Counted from the first letter of the stretch, positions 35,283-46,760 are shown. The stretch: DNA of 64,000 nt from Aquicoccus sp. G2-2 (GCF_034555965.1 NZ_JAYDCK010000003.1:1922001-1986000); one strand, 5' to 3'. A program made the numbers and translations. Notes: generated from the letters alone by a model not told the origin.

Positions 35283-37006
35283 GCCTCCAGATCCTCAAGA
35301 CTGAGCGCATAAAGATCGCCCGCCCCCGTGGTCGCATGGGCCAACAGCCCGGCATGTTCCGGCAACAAGCGCTTGACATAAAACCGCGCCAACCGCGTGC
35401 GCGGGCCATCGCCCCCTTCGGCACAGGCCGCGCGCATGTGGTAATGCGCACCAAGCACCCGGCCAAAGCCCATCAGATACGGCACACAGCCCGCGAACCG
35501 CTCGTTGAAATCGCTTTGGCCCACCATCCACTCGGTCGCCTCGCGCAATGTCTCTGTCGCGTTCCAAACCGCTTCGGCCATGTTCGGGAACGTGCCGCGC
35601 GCCGCCTCGGCCTGTTCGGACACCTCGTCGAGGATGGCATTGGCCATCTCGCCGCCATCCATCATTTTGCGCCCCACAAGGTCCATCGCCTGAATGCCGT
35701 TGGTGCCTTCATAAATCGGCGTTATCCGCGCGTCGCGGCTGAATTGCGCGGCACCGGTTTCCTCGATAAAGCCCATGCCGCCATGCACCTGCACGCCAAG
35801 CTCACTCACCCGAACGCCGGTTTCCGCGCCAAACGCCTTGGCAATCGGTGTGAGGAATGCGCCGCGCACCTTCCAGTCCTTCTCCCCCGTGGCATTGGCC
35901 ATGTCGATCGCCACCGCACAAGAAAGCCCGATCGCGCGGGCGGCGAAAATATCGGCCTTCATCGTGGCCAGCATCCGGCGCACATCAGCATGATCCACAA
36001 TCGCACCTGTGCCGCCCGGTTTGCCCTCAAGCGGTGTGCGCCCCTGCTTACGCTCGCGCGCATAATCCAGCGCATGTTGATAGGCGCCTTCGGCCACGCC
36101 GATGCCTTCCATTCCCACCATCAGCCGGGCATTATTCATCATCGTGAACATCGCCGCCATGCCGCCATGCTCTTCCCCGATCAGCCACCCCTTTGCCCCG
36201 TCATATTCCATCACCGCAGTCGGGCTGCCGTGAATGCCCATCTTGTGCTCTAAACTGACCACCCGCAGGCTGTTGGCTTCACCGGGGGTGCCATCTGCGT
36301 CGGGAATATATTTCGGCACCAGAAACAGGCTTATCCCCTTGGTTCCCGGCTTGCCATCGGGCAACCGCGCCAACACCAGATGGCAAACATTGGCGATGAA
36401 ATCGCTGTCGCCCCAAGTGATAAAAATCTTCTGACCGCTGATCGCATAAGTGCCGTCACCATTGGCCTCTGCCTTGGTTCTGAGCGCGCCCACATCCGAT
36501 CCGGCCTGTGGCTCGGTCAGGTTCATCGTCCCGTTCCATTCGCCGGAACACAGCTTCGGCAGGTAAAGCGCCTTCAACTCATCGCTGGCATGATGCTCCA
36601 GCGCCTCGATCTGACCCTGTGTCAAAAGCGGGTTCAGTTGCAACGCCAGACACGCGCCCGCCATCATGTCATTGACCGCCGCCGTAAGCGCCACCGGCAG
36701 GCCCATCCCGCCATACTCCGGATCGCCCGAGATCGAGACCCAACCGCCCTCGCTGATCGCCTTGTAACCTTCGGCAAACCCCGGTGAGGTGCGCACCACA
36801 CCGTTCTCCAGCCGCGCACCCTCAAGATCACTGGTGCAGCGCAACGGAGCGATCACCTCATCACAAAGTCGCCCGGCCTCTCCAAGGATGGCTTGCGTCA
36901 TATCACCTGTTGCCTCGGCAAATCGGTCGGTCTTCGTCAACTGGTCGAAATCCACCACATGATCGAAGAGATAGGCAAAATCGGCTACGGGCGCGCGATA
37001 CGGCAT
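35279..37006 (-). CDS. Acyl-CoA dehydrogenase with C-terminal extension (DmdC-like group)
   Basis: 575 aa from ATG 37006. N-terminal, beta (MNLTEPQAGSDVGALRTKA, FITWGD) and C-terminal ACAD domains, with YEGTNGIQAMDLVGRK near residue 435, and a further helical domain, the layout of the 580-600 aa group that includes 3-methylmercaptopropionyl-CoA dehydrogenase DmdC. Whether this copy acts on DMSP-derived or ordinary acyl-CoA cannot be decided by eye; the DMSP genes dmdB/dmdD are not present. Electrons would go to ETF and the ETF-QO encoded at 22985-24628. Divergent from the Sua5 gene. Confidence 0.9.
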   Translation of the reverse strand: MPYRAPVADFAYLFDHVVDFDQLTKTDRFAEATGDMTQAILGEAGRLCDEVIAPLRCTSDLEGARLENGVVRTSPGFAEGYKAISEGGWVSISGDPEYGGMGLPVALTAAVNDMMAGACLALQLNPLLTQGQIEALEHHASDELKALYLPKLCSGEWNGTMNLTEPQAGSDVGALRTKAEANGDGTYAISGQKIFITWGDSDFIANVCHLVLARLPDGKPGTKGISLFLVPKYIPDADGTPGEANSLRVVSLEHKMGIHGSPTAVMEYDGAKGWLIGEEHGGMAAMFTMMNNARLMVGMEGIGVAEGAYQHALDYARERKQGRTPLEGKPGGTGAIVDHADVRRMLATMKADIFAARAIGLSCAVAIDMANATGEKDWKVRGAFLTPIAKAFGAETGVRVSELGVQVHGGMGFIEETGAAQFSRDARITPIYEGTNGIQAMDLVGRKMMDGGEMANAILDEVSEQAEAARGTFPNMAEAVWNATETLREATEWMVGQSDFNERFAGCVPYLMGFGRVLGAHYHMRAACAEGGDGPRTRLARFYVKRLLPEHAGLLAHATTGAGDLYALSLEDLEA

Positions 37007-37118
37007 GGCAATCTTCCTTTCGTGCTGGCGGCTTGGCATTCCCCGGCACCGCTTGTATGCAAAGCCTCAACCCAGCGTAAAGCAACAATCCTCACCCAGC
37101 CTAGTGAAACGCCGCGTC

Positions 37119-38081
37119 ATGCTGTCACCTGTGAAGACCAAAATCCTTTCGCCGGACGAGCCCGGCCTCACCGCTGCCGCCGAAATCCTGACCGGCGGCG
37201 GGCTGGTCGCATTTCCCACCGAAACGGTCTACGGCCTTGGCGGCGCGGCGATGAATGGCCACGCGGTTGCGCGGATTTACGAGGCCAAGGGCCGGCCCAG
37301 CTTCAACCCGCTGATCGTGCATTGCGCCGATGCCGCGATGGCGCGCGATTTCGCCTGCTGGAACGACGCCGCCGAAAACCTCTCCGGAGCCTTCTGGCCC
37401 GGCCCTCTCACCTTGGTGCTGCCGCTGCGCGCCGATACCGGCCTGTCGCCGCTGGTCTCCGCCGGACAGCCGAGTGTTGCGCTACGTGTCCCCGCGCACC
37501 CGCTGGCGCGGGCGTTGATCGCGCGCTTCGGCGGCCCGATTGCCGCCCCCTCGGCCAACCCCTCCGGGCGCATTTCGCCCACCACGCCCGCGCATGTCGC
37601 CGCTGGCCTCTCCGGGCGCATCGCCGCCATTCTCGATGGCGGTGCCTGTGCGGTCGGGGTCGAAAGCACCATCATCGGCCTCACCGGCGCGCCCACCCTG
37701 CTGCGCCCCGGTGGCCTGCCGGTTGAGGTGATCGAAGCCGCCCTCGGCGCGCCGCTCGCCCGCGCGCCGGTTGGTGCAGAGGCGGCACCGTCCTCTCCCG
37801 GCCAACTTCGGTCACATTATGCCCCCGGCGCGCCTGTTCGGCTTGCTGTCCACACACCAACACCGGGCGAGCGGTTCCTCGGCTTTGGCGTCACCACGCC
37901 CAAGGCGGAAATGAACCTCTCGCCCACCGGCGATCTCACCGAAGCGGCCGCCAATCTTTTCGCCATGTTGCGCGCGCTCGACGATGGCCGTTCGCCCATC
38001 GCCATCTCGCCAATCCCCGAACACGGCCTTGGCCGCGCCATCAACGACCGCCTGCGCCGCGCCGCAGCGCCGCGTGACTAA
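37119..38081 (+). CDS. L-threonylcarbamoyladenylate synthase (Sua5/YwlC type)
   Basis: 320 aa from ATG 37119. YrdC/Sua5 domain (LVAFPTETVYGLGGAA, KGRPSFNPLIVH, PSANPSGRISPT, STIIGL) followed by a Sua5 C-terminal domain, so it is the long Sua5 form rather than short TsaC. It makes threonylcarbamoyl-AMP for t6A37 of tRNAs reading ANN codons. The frame extends upstream but would overlap the divergent acyl-CoA dehydrogenase gene. Confidence 0.93.
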   Translation: MLSPVKTKILSPDEPGLTAAAEILTGGGLVAFPTETVYGLGGAAMNGHAVARIYEAKGRPSFNPLIVHCADAAMARDFACWNDAAENLSGAFWPGPLTLVLPLRADTGLSPLVSAGQPSVALRVPAHPLARALIARFGGPIAAPSANPSGRISPTTPAHVAAGLSGRIAAILDGGACAVGVESTIIGLTGAPTLLRPGGLPVEVIEAALGAPLARAPVGAEAAPSSPGQLRSHYAPGAPVRLAVHTPTPGERFLGFGVTTPKAEMNLSPTGDLTEAAANLFAMLRALDDGRSPIAISPIPEHGLGRAINDRLRRAAAPRD

Positions 38082-38169
38082 ACCGGGCACAACGCCCCCG
38101 CTTCATTTTGCCAAAAATATCCAAAACGCCACGCCGCCCAAAGGTTCCAACCCGGCAAACCGGGCGCGC

Positions 38170-38751
38170 TTACGCCCGCCCTGCCGCTGCGGAAAGCGTA
38201 ATCGGATCAACGCCCATGGCCCTTAGCGCCTCGCTCCACTTGTCGCCGCCCGGCGCCCCGAACAGCAGCGCATCATCCGCCTCGCAAGTCAGCCAGCCAT
38301 TGCTGAGGATCTCCGCCTCAAGCTGCCCCGGCCCCCACCCGGCATAGCCCAGCGCCATCAGCGCGCGCTCCGGCCCTTCGCCCGCCGCCAGCGCCTCAAG
38401 AATATCAAGCGTCGCCGTCATGCCGATATGCTCATCCACCTCCAGCGTCGAAATATCCGAGCGGTAATCACCGCTATGCAATACGAACCCACGCCCCGGC
38501 TCAACCGGTCCACCGAAATGCACATGAACATCGCGCAGACAATGCCCGTCACCAATCTCAAGCTGCTCTACGAGGTCTTTCAACTCCAATCCCGGCAATG
38601 GCTTGTTGACGATCAACCCCATCGCGCCTTCCGCCGAATGGGCGCAGACATAGACCACGCTATGCCCAAACCGCTCATCGCCCATGCCGGGCATGGCGAT
38701 CAGCATTTTCGCACTCAGGTCCATCTCATCGGGGGCGTGTCGTTCTGTCAT
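38170..38751 (-). CDS. YqgE/AlgH family protein
   Basis: 193 aa. Opens with [27 protein letters not shown] and contains [15 protein letters not shown] and [14 protein letters not shown], all diagnostic of UPF0301 (YqgE/AlgH). The cellular role is not settled. Single gene between Sua5 and a divergent DsbD-N-type gene. Confidence 0.93.
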   Translation of the reverse strand: MTERHAPDEMDLSAKMLIAMPGMGDERFGHSVVYVCAHSAEGAMGLIVNKPLPGLELKDLVEQLEIGDGHCLRDVHVHFGGPVEPGRGFVLHSGDYRSDISTLEVDEHIGMTATLDILEALAAGEGPERALMALGYAGWGPGQLEAEILSNGWLTCEADDALLFGAPGGDKWSEALRAMGVDPITLSAAAGRA

Positions 38752-38896
38752 ACCCCCAAGATGCGTCCCTCGCGCCGCACATTCAAGCGTCTCCTCGGCC
38801 TATCCGCCCTGCCCACGCGCGCGCTTTGCGCAACATGTCATCCCGCTCGCCTTAATGTGAGTTGGCATTTCAATCACCCCGCGCCATGTCTGGCAC

Positions 38897-39697
38897 ATGC
38901 TAAAGCGTCTCGCCCTTGTCCTTGCCACCTGCCTTGCCGCTGCTCCGGCGCTTGCGCAGAATTACGCCGATGTGGTGCAAACTCGCATCCTGCCGGGCTG
39001 GAAAATGCAAAACGGCACGCTGATGGCCGGGCTTGAAATCACACTGGCACCGGGTTGGAAGACCTACTGGCGCGCGCCCGGCGACGCCGGTATCCCGCCG
39101 GTGTTCGACTGGTCCGCTTCGCAGAACCTGCGCGCCGTGCAGGTTTCATGGCCCACCCCGCATGTCTTCGATCAGGGCGGAATGCGCAGTGTCGGCTACA
39201 AAAACCGCGTCGTGCTGCCGCTTACCCTCACCCCGCGCCGCGCCGGGCAGCCGGTGCAACTGACCGCTCGGGTCGATATCGGCGTTTGCGACGATGTCTG
39301 CGTGCCGGTGCGTTTCAAGGTCAGCGAACAGATCCTTGGCGCCGCTACCCACCCCGACCCTGAAATCGTCGCCGCGCTGGCCGACCGGCCGTTCTCTGCG
39401 TCCGAGGCCGGATTGCGCGGCAAGGCTTGCACCGTGGCCCCCGCCAAGGATGGGCTAACCTTGCGAGCCGAGTTCACCCTGCCCTCCACCGGCAGCAACG
39501 AGACCGCCGTTGTGGAAACTGGCGACCCGCAGGTCTGGGCGTCCGAGCCGCGCATCACCCGTCAGGGCGGCCACCTCACCGCCGAGTTTGATCTGATGCA
39601 CGCCTCTGGCGGCCCCTTCGCGCTCGACCGCTCAGCGCTGCGCTTTACCATCCTCGGCCAAAACCGCGCCGTCGATATCAAGGGTTGCAACCACTAG
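38897..39697 (+). CDS. Exported DsbD N-terminal-domain protein
   Basis: 266 aa with a signal peptide (cleavage after APALA at about 20). The chain resembles the periplasmic alpha domain of DsbD (LEITLAPGWKTYWRAPGDAGIPPVFDW; GYKNRVVLPL) and has the Cys pair in GVCDDVCVP. It lacks the membrane and thioredoxin domains of full DsbD, so it probably works as a stand-alone periplasmic thiol-redox or DsbD-like partner protein. Its stop overlaps the stop of the convergent MATE gene within CTAG. Confidence 0.85.
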   Translation: MLKRLALVLATCLAAAPALAQNYADVVQTRILPGWKMQNGTLMAGLEITLAPGWKTYWRAPGDAGIPPVFDWSASQNLRAVQVSWPTPHVFDQGGMRSVGYKNRVVLPLTLTPRRAGQPVQLTARVDIGVCDDVCVPVRFKVSEQILGAATHPDPEIVAALADRPFSASEAGLRGKACTVAPAKDGLTLRAEFTLPSTGSNETAVVETGDPQVWASEPRITRQGGHLTAEFDLMHASGGPFALDRSALRFTILGQNRAVDIKGCNH

Positions 39698-41097
39698 ACC
39701 GCGCCCCCCGCCGAAGCCGAAGCCGAAGCGAAAAACACGCCCCAACGTCGCGCAGCGCGCCTCGCCGCGTTGCACAGCACCAAAGCGGTCAGCCCCAGAT
39801 TAAGCGCCTCCGCCGTTGGCCCCGCCAGCCAGATACCGACCTCGCCCAGCACAATATGCAGGCTCAGGATCAGCGGAATCGAAAACACGAAAGGTTTCGC
39901 CAACCCAAGGATCGCCGCCCGCACCGGATCACCAATCGCCTGAAAATAAGCGCCGGTAATCATCAGTGGCCCGGTCAGGCAGAAAAGTGCGGTAATCATC
40001 GGCATGATCCGTGCAACCTCGCTCACCACGCGTTCATCGGCCACGAACAGCCCGCCAATCGGTGCGGCAAACGCCCAAAGCCCCGCCTGCATGAGCGCGC
40101 AATACCCAAACCCGAGCACCAGCGCGATCCGCAAACTGTTATCCGAGCGCCGCCAGTTCTGCGCCCCGTGATTGTTGCCAGTGATCGTCTGCATCGCCTG
40201 CGCCAGCCCCAAAAGCGGCAAAATGCTGAAGGTGATCACCCGCGTCACCACACCGTAAGCCGCGATTGTCGCGCCGTAACCCGGCGCCCCCATGATCTGC
40301 ACCGCCGACACGATCGCCACGCTGCCCAACGAAATCCCGACATAGCTCAGGCTTTGCGGTGCGCCCAGCGCAAGGATACCGCCCCACCCTCTCAGCGGAT
40401 TATGATCAACCAACGCAGTCAGCCCAAGCCGCGTCCGACCGCGCAGCCGAAACCCCAGAATAATGCCAAACGCCAACGCCTGCGCCGCCACCGTGCCCCA
40501 GGCCGATCCAGCCACACCAAGCCCCATGCGCGCGATAAAAACATAGTCAAACCCGATATTTGCCAGCGAAACCAAGACACTCATCGCCGCCATGAAGCCA
40601 ACCCGGCCCTCGTTTCTAAGTGCGTCGGAATTGACCGCCAGCACGAACATCAGCGGCGCAAACAACACCGTGATCCGCAGGTAACTGAGGCCAAGGGCCG
40701 CCAACTCCGCATTGCCGCCCGCCATCACCTCGGCAAACCGCGCCCCCGCGCCGGCAAACAGCACGATCAGCCCCGCCCCCAGCAACAACGCCAGCCCGTG
40801 CGCCGCTGCAAACACCGCCCGCGCTGCCTCGAACCGCTCCCCGCCCAGATGCCGCGCCAGATGGCTCGACATGCCGCTTGCCACCAACGTTGCCAGCGCC
40901 ACAATCAACATGAAGATCGGGAACATCAGCGTCACCGCCGCCAATGCCTGCGCGCCAACGTAATGACCAAGAAACAGCGCATCCACCACGGTCAGCAACC
41001 CGTTTACCGCCATCACCAGAATGATCGGCAGCGCCGTGCGCGCGTAAATCGGCCCAAGCGGGCCATGCAGAAATTCATTTCTCGGAAGCGTAGTCAT
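39694..41097 (-). CDS. MATE family efflux transporter
   Basis: 467 aa from ATG 41097, about 12 membrane helices. Internal two-fold repeat typical of MATE proteins (GPLGPIYARTALPIILVMAVNGLLTVVDALFLG; later GNNHGAQNW, AMQTITGNN). MATE pumps export drugs or metabolites using H+ or Na+. The C-terminus is Ala/Ser-rich and low in complexity. It ends face to face with the DsbD-N gene. Confidence 0.92.
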   Translation of the reverse strand: MTTLPRNEFLHGPLGPIYARTALPIILVMAVNGLLTVVDALFLGHYVGAQALAAVTLMFPIFMLIVALATLVASGMSSHLARHLGGERFEAARAVFAAAHGLALLLGAGLIVLFAGAGARFAEVMAGGNAELAALGLSYLRITVLFAPLMFVLAVNSDALRNEGRVGFMAAMSVLVSLANIGFDYVFIARMGLGVAGSAWGTVAAQALAFGIILGFRLRGRTRLGLTALVDHNPLRGWGGILALGAPQSLSYVGISLGSVAIVSAVQIMGAPGYGATIAAYGVVTRVITFSILPLLGLAQAMQTITGNNHGAQNWRRSDNSLRIALVLGFGYCALMQAGLWAFAAPIGGLFVADERVVSEVARIMPMITALFCLTGPLMITGAYFQAIGDPVRAAILGLAKPFVFSIPLILSLHIVLGEVGIWLAGPTAEALNLGLTALVLCNAARRAARRWGVFFASASASAGGAV

Positions 41098-41316
41098 CGC
41101 CCCGGTCTCCTTTTCCAAACATGCTGCCAGAGAAAAGGATGGGTGTCCGCATTGCCATCCGCGCAGCACGCGGGAAGGATTCGAAGGCGTCAAAGGCAGG
41201 AATTCACCATGGCTTGCGCCTGCGGCTGGCAGGCTCCTGCGGCCCGGTCGCCGGATTAGGCGCGCCGCTTGATTCGGTCAAGCGCTAAAGCAAGTTCGCA
41301 CCGGCGCGCACAATGC

Positions 41317-44300
41317 TCAGATATCTTCCACCTCGATCACACCGGGCAGATGCTTGATCGCGCCCTTGATTTGCGGGTTCATCGGCACGTCGCGGCCGGT
41401 ATCGACATCCACCTCACCGGGAAGCTCGGGGCTGATCAAGCAGAACTGCAGCGGCCCGCGCCCTGCGTTCTTCACCTTCCCGGCGACATCCGCCAACAGA
41501 TCGGCCACCGCCCGCACCCCGGCCATATCCTCGACAAAGACCTTCAGCCCGACATTCCCGGCCATCGCCACGATCCCGTCAATCCCGGCCACCGACCGGC
41601 AAAGAAGCTTCAACTGATCGCTTTCAAGCGTGGCCTCTACCGTGACCACAATCTTTTCTCCCACCTCTAGAAAATCGCGCGATTTTTCCAATATTTCCGA
41701 AAAAAGCGTGAGCTCGTAAGCCCCGCTCGTGTCGCTCAACTGAACAAAGGCAAACCGATTGCCGCGCGCTGATTTGCGTTCTTGGCGTCCGGCAACCACG
41801 CCCGCCATCTTGGCCACGAACGGCCCGCCCCGCGCCTTCAGTGTCACCTCGTCGAGGGTCATAACCTTCTGCCGTTTAAGAGCGAGCGCATAATCGTCAA
41901 GCGGGTGGCCGGAGAGGTAGAACCCAACCGCCTTGAACTCCTCGCCCAATCGCTCGGCAGGCAACCAGTCCGCCACCGGCGACAGCCGCGGCTCGGGCAG
42001 ATCATCTCCCGCCTCCCCGAAAAGCGACACCTGATTCGAGTTTTTCTGCTCATGCACCGCTGCCGAATACCCCATCAATGCCTCAATCGAATCAAACACC
42101 CGGCGTCGGTTGCGGTCCAGTTCATCAAATGCACCGGCCCGCGCCAGCATCTCCAGCGGGCGCTTGCCCACCCGCTTAAGATCAACCCGGCGGGCGAAAT
42201 CGAAAAGCGTGGCAAACGGCTTGTCCGTCGCGGAGGCGCCATCCCCCATGCGCCGCGCCTCGGTGATAAGGCGCATCGCCTCAACACCGACGTTTTTCAA
42301 CCCGCCCAGCGCGTAATGCAGCACCTGACCTTTCACCGTAAACAAAGCCTCGGAACGGTTCACGCAAGGCGGCAGCCAATCAAGCTCCAACCCCTTGCGC
42401 ACTTCCTCGAAATACGGGCCCAGCTTGTCGGTCTGGTGAATGTCGCAATTCATCACCCCGGCCATGAATTCTACCGGGTGATTGGTCTTGAGCCACGCAG
42501 TCTGATAGCTCACCACCGCATAGGCCGCCGCGTGCGACTTGTTGAAACCGTAATTGGCGAATTTTTCCAGCAAGTCGAAAACTTCCGAGGCCTTCTTCTT
42601 CTCGACCCCGTTTTCCATCGCGCCCTTTTCGAACTTGGGGCGTTCCTTGGCCATTTCCTCCGCGATCTTCTTGCCCATCGCACGGCGCAGCAGATCGGCA
42701 CCGCCAAGCGAATAGCCCGCCATAACCTGCGCGATCTGCATCACCTGCTCCTGATAGACGATAATGCCCTGTGTTTCCTCCAGAATACCGTCGATCAGCG
42801 GATGGATGGAGGCGCGCTCCTTGAGGCCGTTCTTGACCTCGCAATAGGTCGGAATATTCTCCATCGGGCCGGGCCGATAAAGCGCCACAAGCGCCACGAT
42901 ATCCTCAATGCATGTCGGCTTCATGCGCTTAAGCGCGTCCATCATGCCCGAACTTTCAACCTGAAACACCGCCACCGTGCGCGCCTTGGCGTAAAGCTCA
43001 TAGGTCTTCTCGTCATCCAGCGGAATCGCGTTGATCTGGTCCACCGCCCCGGCGGCAGGCTCGTAAAGCTGTGTACCGTCCGCTGCGATATGCAGGCCGC
43101 GCCCTTCGGCGTGAATCTGCTCTACCGCGTTCTGAATCACCGTCAGCGTCTTCAGGCCAAGAAAGTCGAACTTGACCAACCCGGCCTGTTCCACCCATTT
43201 CATGTTGAACTGCGTCGCCGGCATGTCAGAGCGCGGATCCTGATAAAGCGGCACCAGCGCATCAAGCGGGCGATCCCCAATCACCACGCCCGCCGCGTGA
43301 GTGGAGGCATTCCTGAGCAAGCCTTCCACCTGCATCCCGTATTTCAGCAGCCGGTCCACCACCTCTTCGCTCTTTGCCTCGGCGCGCAGCCGGTCTTCCT
43401 GTGCCAGCGCCTGCTCGATCGAAACCGGCTTCACCCCTTCCACCGGGATCATCTTGGAAAGCCGATCCACCTGCCCGTAAGGCATCTGCAAAACCCGCCC
43501 GATATCGCGCACCGCCGCCTTGCTGAGCAGCGCACCGAAGGTGATGATCTGGCCCACCTTGTCGCGGCCATATTTTTCCTGAACGTAGTGAATCACCTCT
43601 TCCCGGCGATCCATGCAAAAGTCGATGTCAAAGTCGGGCATCGAAACCCGTTCGGGGTTCAAAAACCGCTCAAACAGCAGGTTATAGCGCAGCGGGTCAA
43701 GGTCGGTAACGGTCAGCGCGTAAGCCACAAGGCTGCCCGCCCCCGAGCCGCGCCCCGGCCCAACCGGAATCCCCTGCTCCTTGGCCCATTTGATGAAATC
43801 GGCCACAATCAGGAAATACCCCGGAAAGCCCATCCCCTCGATGATGCCCAGCTCAAACTCCAGCCGCGCCTCGTAATCCGCCACCGGCACCGCGTGCGGA
43901 ATCACCTTGAGCCGCTCCGCCAACCCCGCCTTGGCCTGACGGCGCAGTTCCTCGACCTCGTCATCAGCGAATTTTGGCAGGATTGGCGCGCGCCTTTGCA
44001 CCATGAACGCACAGCGCCGGGCGATCTCCACGGTATTTTCCAACGCCTCCGGCAGATCGGCGAACAGCGTCGCCATCTCCTGCGGGCTTTTGAAATAATG
44101 CTGCGGCGTCAACCGTCTGCGCGGTTCCTGCTGATCGACATAGGCGCCATCGGCAATGCACAAAAGCGCATCATGCGCCTCATACATCCCCTCATTCGGG
44201 AAATAGACATCGTTGGTCGCCACCAGCGGCAGCCCCATCGCATAAGCCATTTCGACAAAGCCACGCTCAGTGCGTTTTTCCGCCTCCGGCAAACCGCCCT

Positions 44301-44840
44301 CGCCCGGATGGCGCTGCAATTCAACATAAAGCCGGTCGCCAAACGCCGCCTTAAGCCGCCCCATCAGCGCCTCTGCCGCCGGGTTTTGCCCGCCCTGAAG
44401 CAAGCGCCCCACCGGCCCATCCGCCCCCCACTCAGGCAAATCAACCCGCCGCAATGCGCCTCCAGGTCCGCAAGGGTCACCTGTGGCAACTGCCCACCCT
44501 TGTCCACGTAAAGACAAGTGTTGAGCTTCATCAGGTTCTCATAACCCGCCTCATTCTGGGCCAATAATACCACTGGCGCGGGTGGCTTCGCCCGCTCACC
44601 CGGCGCGGCTTCAAGATACGTCAGATCAACCTGACAACCGATAATCGGCTGCACCCCCGCACCACTTGCCGTGACGGAAAATTCCAGCGCGGCAAACATG
44701 TTGTTGGTGTCGGTCATGGCAACCGCAGGCATCGCCAGTTTCTCACACAGGCCGGGCAACTTCTTCAGCCGCACAGCCCCTTCCAGAAGCGAATACTGGG
44801 TATGGACCCTAAGATGAATGAATCGCGCGGCATTGCTCAT
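41317..44840 (-). CDS. dnaE: DNA polymerase III subunit alpha (one frame break)
   Basis: About 1174 aa after repair, the normal size. N-terminal PHP domain (FIHLRVHTQYSLLEGA), polymerase core with the catalytic Asp motif PDFDIDFCMD and GPGRGSGAGSLVAYAL, the tandem helix-hairpin-helix region, and the C-terminal OB fold (GRQERKSARGNRFAFVQLSD). The frame is lost in the C run at 44424-44429 near residue 138; one more base joins GGLICLSGG to ADGPVGRLL as expected. As the replicative polymerase is essential, a true frameshift is not credible. Divergent from the BMP ABC transporter operon. Confidence 0.95.
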
Positions 44841-45182
44841 GGCGCTACCCTACCCGTGCCTCCCGCAGCAGGAAAGCGCCAAACCACCGCCTCACCGGGC
44901 TTGACCTTTCCGCAGGCAGGGCAAATTATCAACCGGCGCATCACGCACCGGATTAACTCCCCCTGCGCAGCCATTTCTTTCCAATTTTCCCGAAAAATCC
45001 GCCGATTATCATGCATTGCCTGAAAGACTTTTTATGCCCGAAAGCCATTTCCCTCTTGCGCGAACCCCGTCTTGACCGCTTTCATACCGAAAACAGGGGG
45101 GCCGAACGCCCGTGACGACGAAACCTATATTGCACCAGCGGCCTGTCGGGCTGCGGGTGGCGCTTGGCCAAGGCAAAGCGTC
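44841..45182. other. Divergent intergenic region between dnaE and the ABC operon
   Basis: 342 bases with no convincing gene. It includes AT-richer patches (44975-45040) likely to hold promoters for both sides. No recognised riboswitch motif was seen ahead of the transporter operon. Confidence 0.45.
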
Positions 45183-46697
45183 ATGACCGCGCTTTTGAAA
45201 ATCAACCAACTCACCAAGGCCTATCCCGGCGTAATTGCCAATGATCAGGTCTCTTTTGAAATCGGCCCCGGAGAGGTCCACGCCCTGCTTGGCGAAAACG
45301 GCGCCGGGAAATCGACACTGGTGAAAATGATCTACGGGCTGGTCAAACCCGACAGCGGCACGATGGAGATGCAGGGCGCGCCCTTCGCTCCGGCTGAACC
45401 GCGCGCCGCGCGCGCCGCCGGTGTCGCCATGGTGTTTCAGCATTTCTCGCTTTTCGATGCGCTCAACGTCGCGGAAAACATTGCCCTTGGCATGGAAAAC
45501 CCGCCCGCCATGGGCGATCTTGCCACCCGCATCCGCTCGGTCTCCGAAAGCTACGGGTTGCCGCTTGACCCGTTCCGCACCGTCGGCGATCTGTCCGCCG
45601 GGGAACGCCAGCGGGTCGAAATCATCCGCTGCCTGCTGCAAGACCCAAAACTGCTGATCATGGATGAACCCACCTCAGTGCTCACCCCGCAAGAGGTTGA
45701 AATCCTGTTCAAAACCCTGAACAAGCTGCGGTCCGAAGGCACCTCGATCCTTTATATCTCGCACAAGCTGGAAGAAATTCGCACGCTTTGCGACAACGCG
45801 ACAATTCTGCGTCTGGGCAAGAATGTCGGCACCTGCATCCCGGCTGAAACCACGGCGCGGCAGATGGCCGAACTGATGGTCGGCTCCGAATTGCAAACCC
45901 CGAAAAGCGCCGGTGCAAAGATGGGCGATGTGGTGCTTGATGTCACCGCGCTTTCGATGCCCAGCCCCGGCGCGTTCGGCACTGCGCTGAAGGATGTCCG
46001 GTTTGCGCTGCGCCGTGGGGAGGTGCTGGGCATCGGCGGCGTCGCCGGCAACGGGCAAGACGAACTATTGCTGGCACTCTCCGGTGAAATCACCGTGGCG
46101 CGCGATGCTGTCACCCTTGAAGGGCAGCCAGTTGGCCATCTCGGGCCCAACGCGCGCCGTGCGCTCGGCCTGCTCTGTGCGCCCGAAGAACGGCTCGGCC
46201 ACGCCGCCGCCCCGGATATGAGCCTGACCGAAAACGCCCTCCTGACGGGCGCGGTGCGCGAAGGGCTTGCCTCCCGCGGCTTTCTGAAATGGCGCAAGGC
46301 GCGCGCCTTTGCCGAAGACATCATCGAAAAATTCGATGTTCGCACGCCGGGGCCGGACAACGTCGCGCGCTCGCTATCGGGTGGCAACCTGCAAAAATTC
46401 GTCATCGGGCGCGAGGTGCTGCAACGCCCCGATGTGCTGGTCGTCAATCAACCGACATGGGGGGTCGATGCCTCCGCCGCCGCTGCCATCCGGCAGGCGC
46501 TGCTTGATCTTGCGGCGCAAGGCACCGGCGTTGTCATCGTCTCGCAAGACCTTGATGAACTGATGGAAGTGGCCGACCATTTTGCCGCGCTGAACGAAGG
46601 CCGCCTGACCGAAAAACGCCCGACCAAAGGGCTAACGGTCGAAGAAATCGGCCTGATGATGGGTGGCGCACATGGGTTGGAGGTTGCCAATGCCTGA
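45183..46697 (+). CDS. BMP-type ABC transporter, ATP-binding protein
   Basis: 504 aa from ATG 45183. Two ABC cassettes, as in RbsA/MglA-type importers: the first with Walker A GENGAGKST, DLSAGERQRVEI signature and LLIMDEPTSVLT; the second with a degenerate P-loop (GVAGNGQDE), SLSGGNLQKFVIGRE and VLVVNQPTWGVD. First gene of a four-gene operon (ATPase, two permeases, binding protein). In this family substrates are often purine nucleosides or related compounds. Confidence 0.94.
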   Translation: MTALLKINQLTKAYPGVIANDQVSFEIGPGEVHALLGENGAGKSTLVKMIYGLVKPDSGTMEMQGAPFAPAEPRAARAAGVAMVFQHFSLFDALNVAENIALGMENPPAMGDLATRIRSVSESYGLPLDPFRTVGDLSAGERQRVEIIRCLLQDPKLLIMDEPTSVLTPQEVEILFKTLNKLRSEGTSILYISHKLEEIRTLCDNATILRLGKNVGTCIPAETTARQMAELMVGSELQTPKSAGAKMGDVVLDVTALSMPSPGAFGTALKDVRFALRRGEVLGIGGVAGNGQDELLLALSGEITVARDAVTLEGQPVGHLGPNARRALGLLCAPEERLGHAAAPDMSLTENALLTGAVREGLASRGFLKWRKARAFAEDIIEKFDVRTPGPDNVARSLSGGNLQKFVIGREVLQRPDVLVVNQPTWGVDASAAAAIRQALLDLAAQGTGVVIVSQDLDELMEVADHFAALNEGRLTEKRPTKGLTVEEIGLMMGGAHGLEVANA

Positions 46698-46760
46698 CCC
46701 GATCCGCCATGACAGCAAAGCAACGCCGTCCGTCCGCAGCACGACCCCGAGAGAATACCA

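Noticed and set aside
39685..41259. 524-codon open frame opposite the MATE transporter
   Set aside because: Arg/His/Gln-rich translation typical of the complement of a hydrophobic membrane protein; no ribosome site or family match.
44424..44429. Programmed frameshifting at the dnaE C run
   Set aside because: No slippery heptamer or following structure is evident, and the same type of break occurs in many unrelated genes here.
41782..44511. 909-codon open frame on the plus strand opposite dnaE
   Set aside because: It mirrors the codon structure of dnaE in a high-GC genome, is rich in His/Arg/Pro, lacks any family motif, and covers an essential gene.
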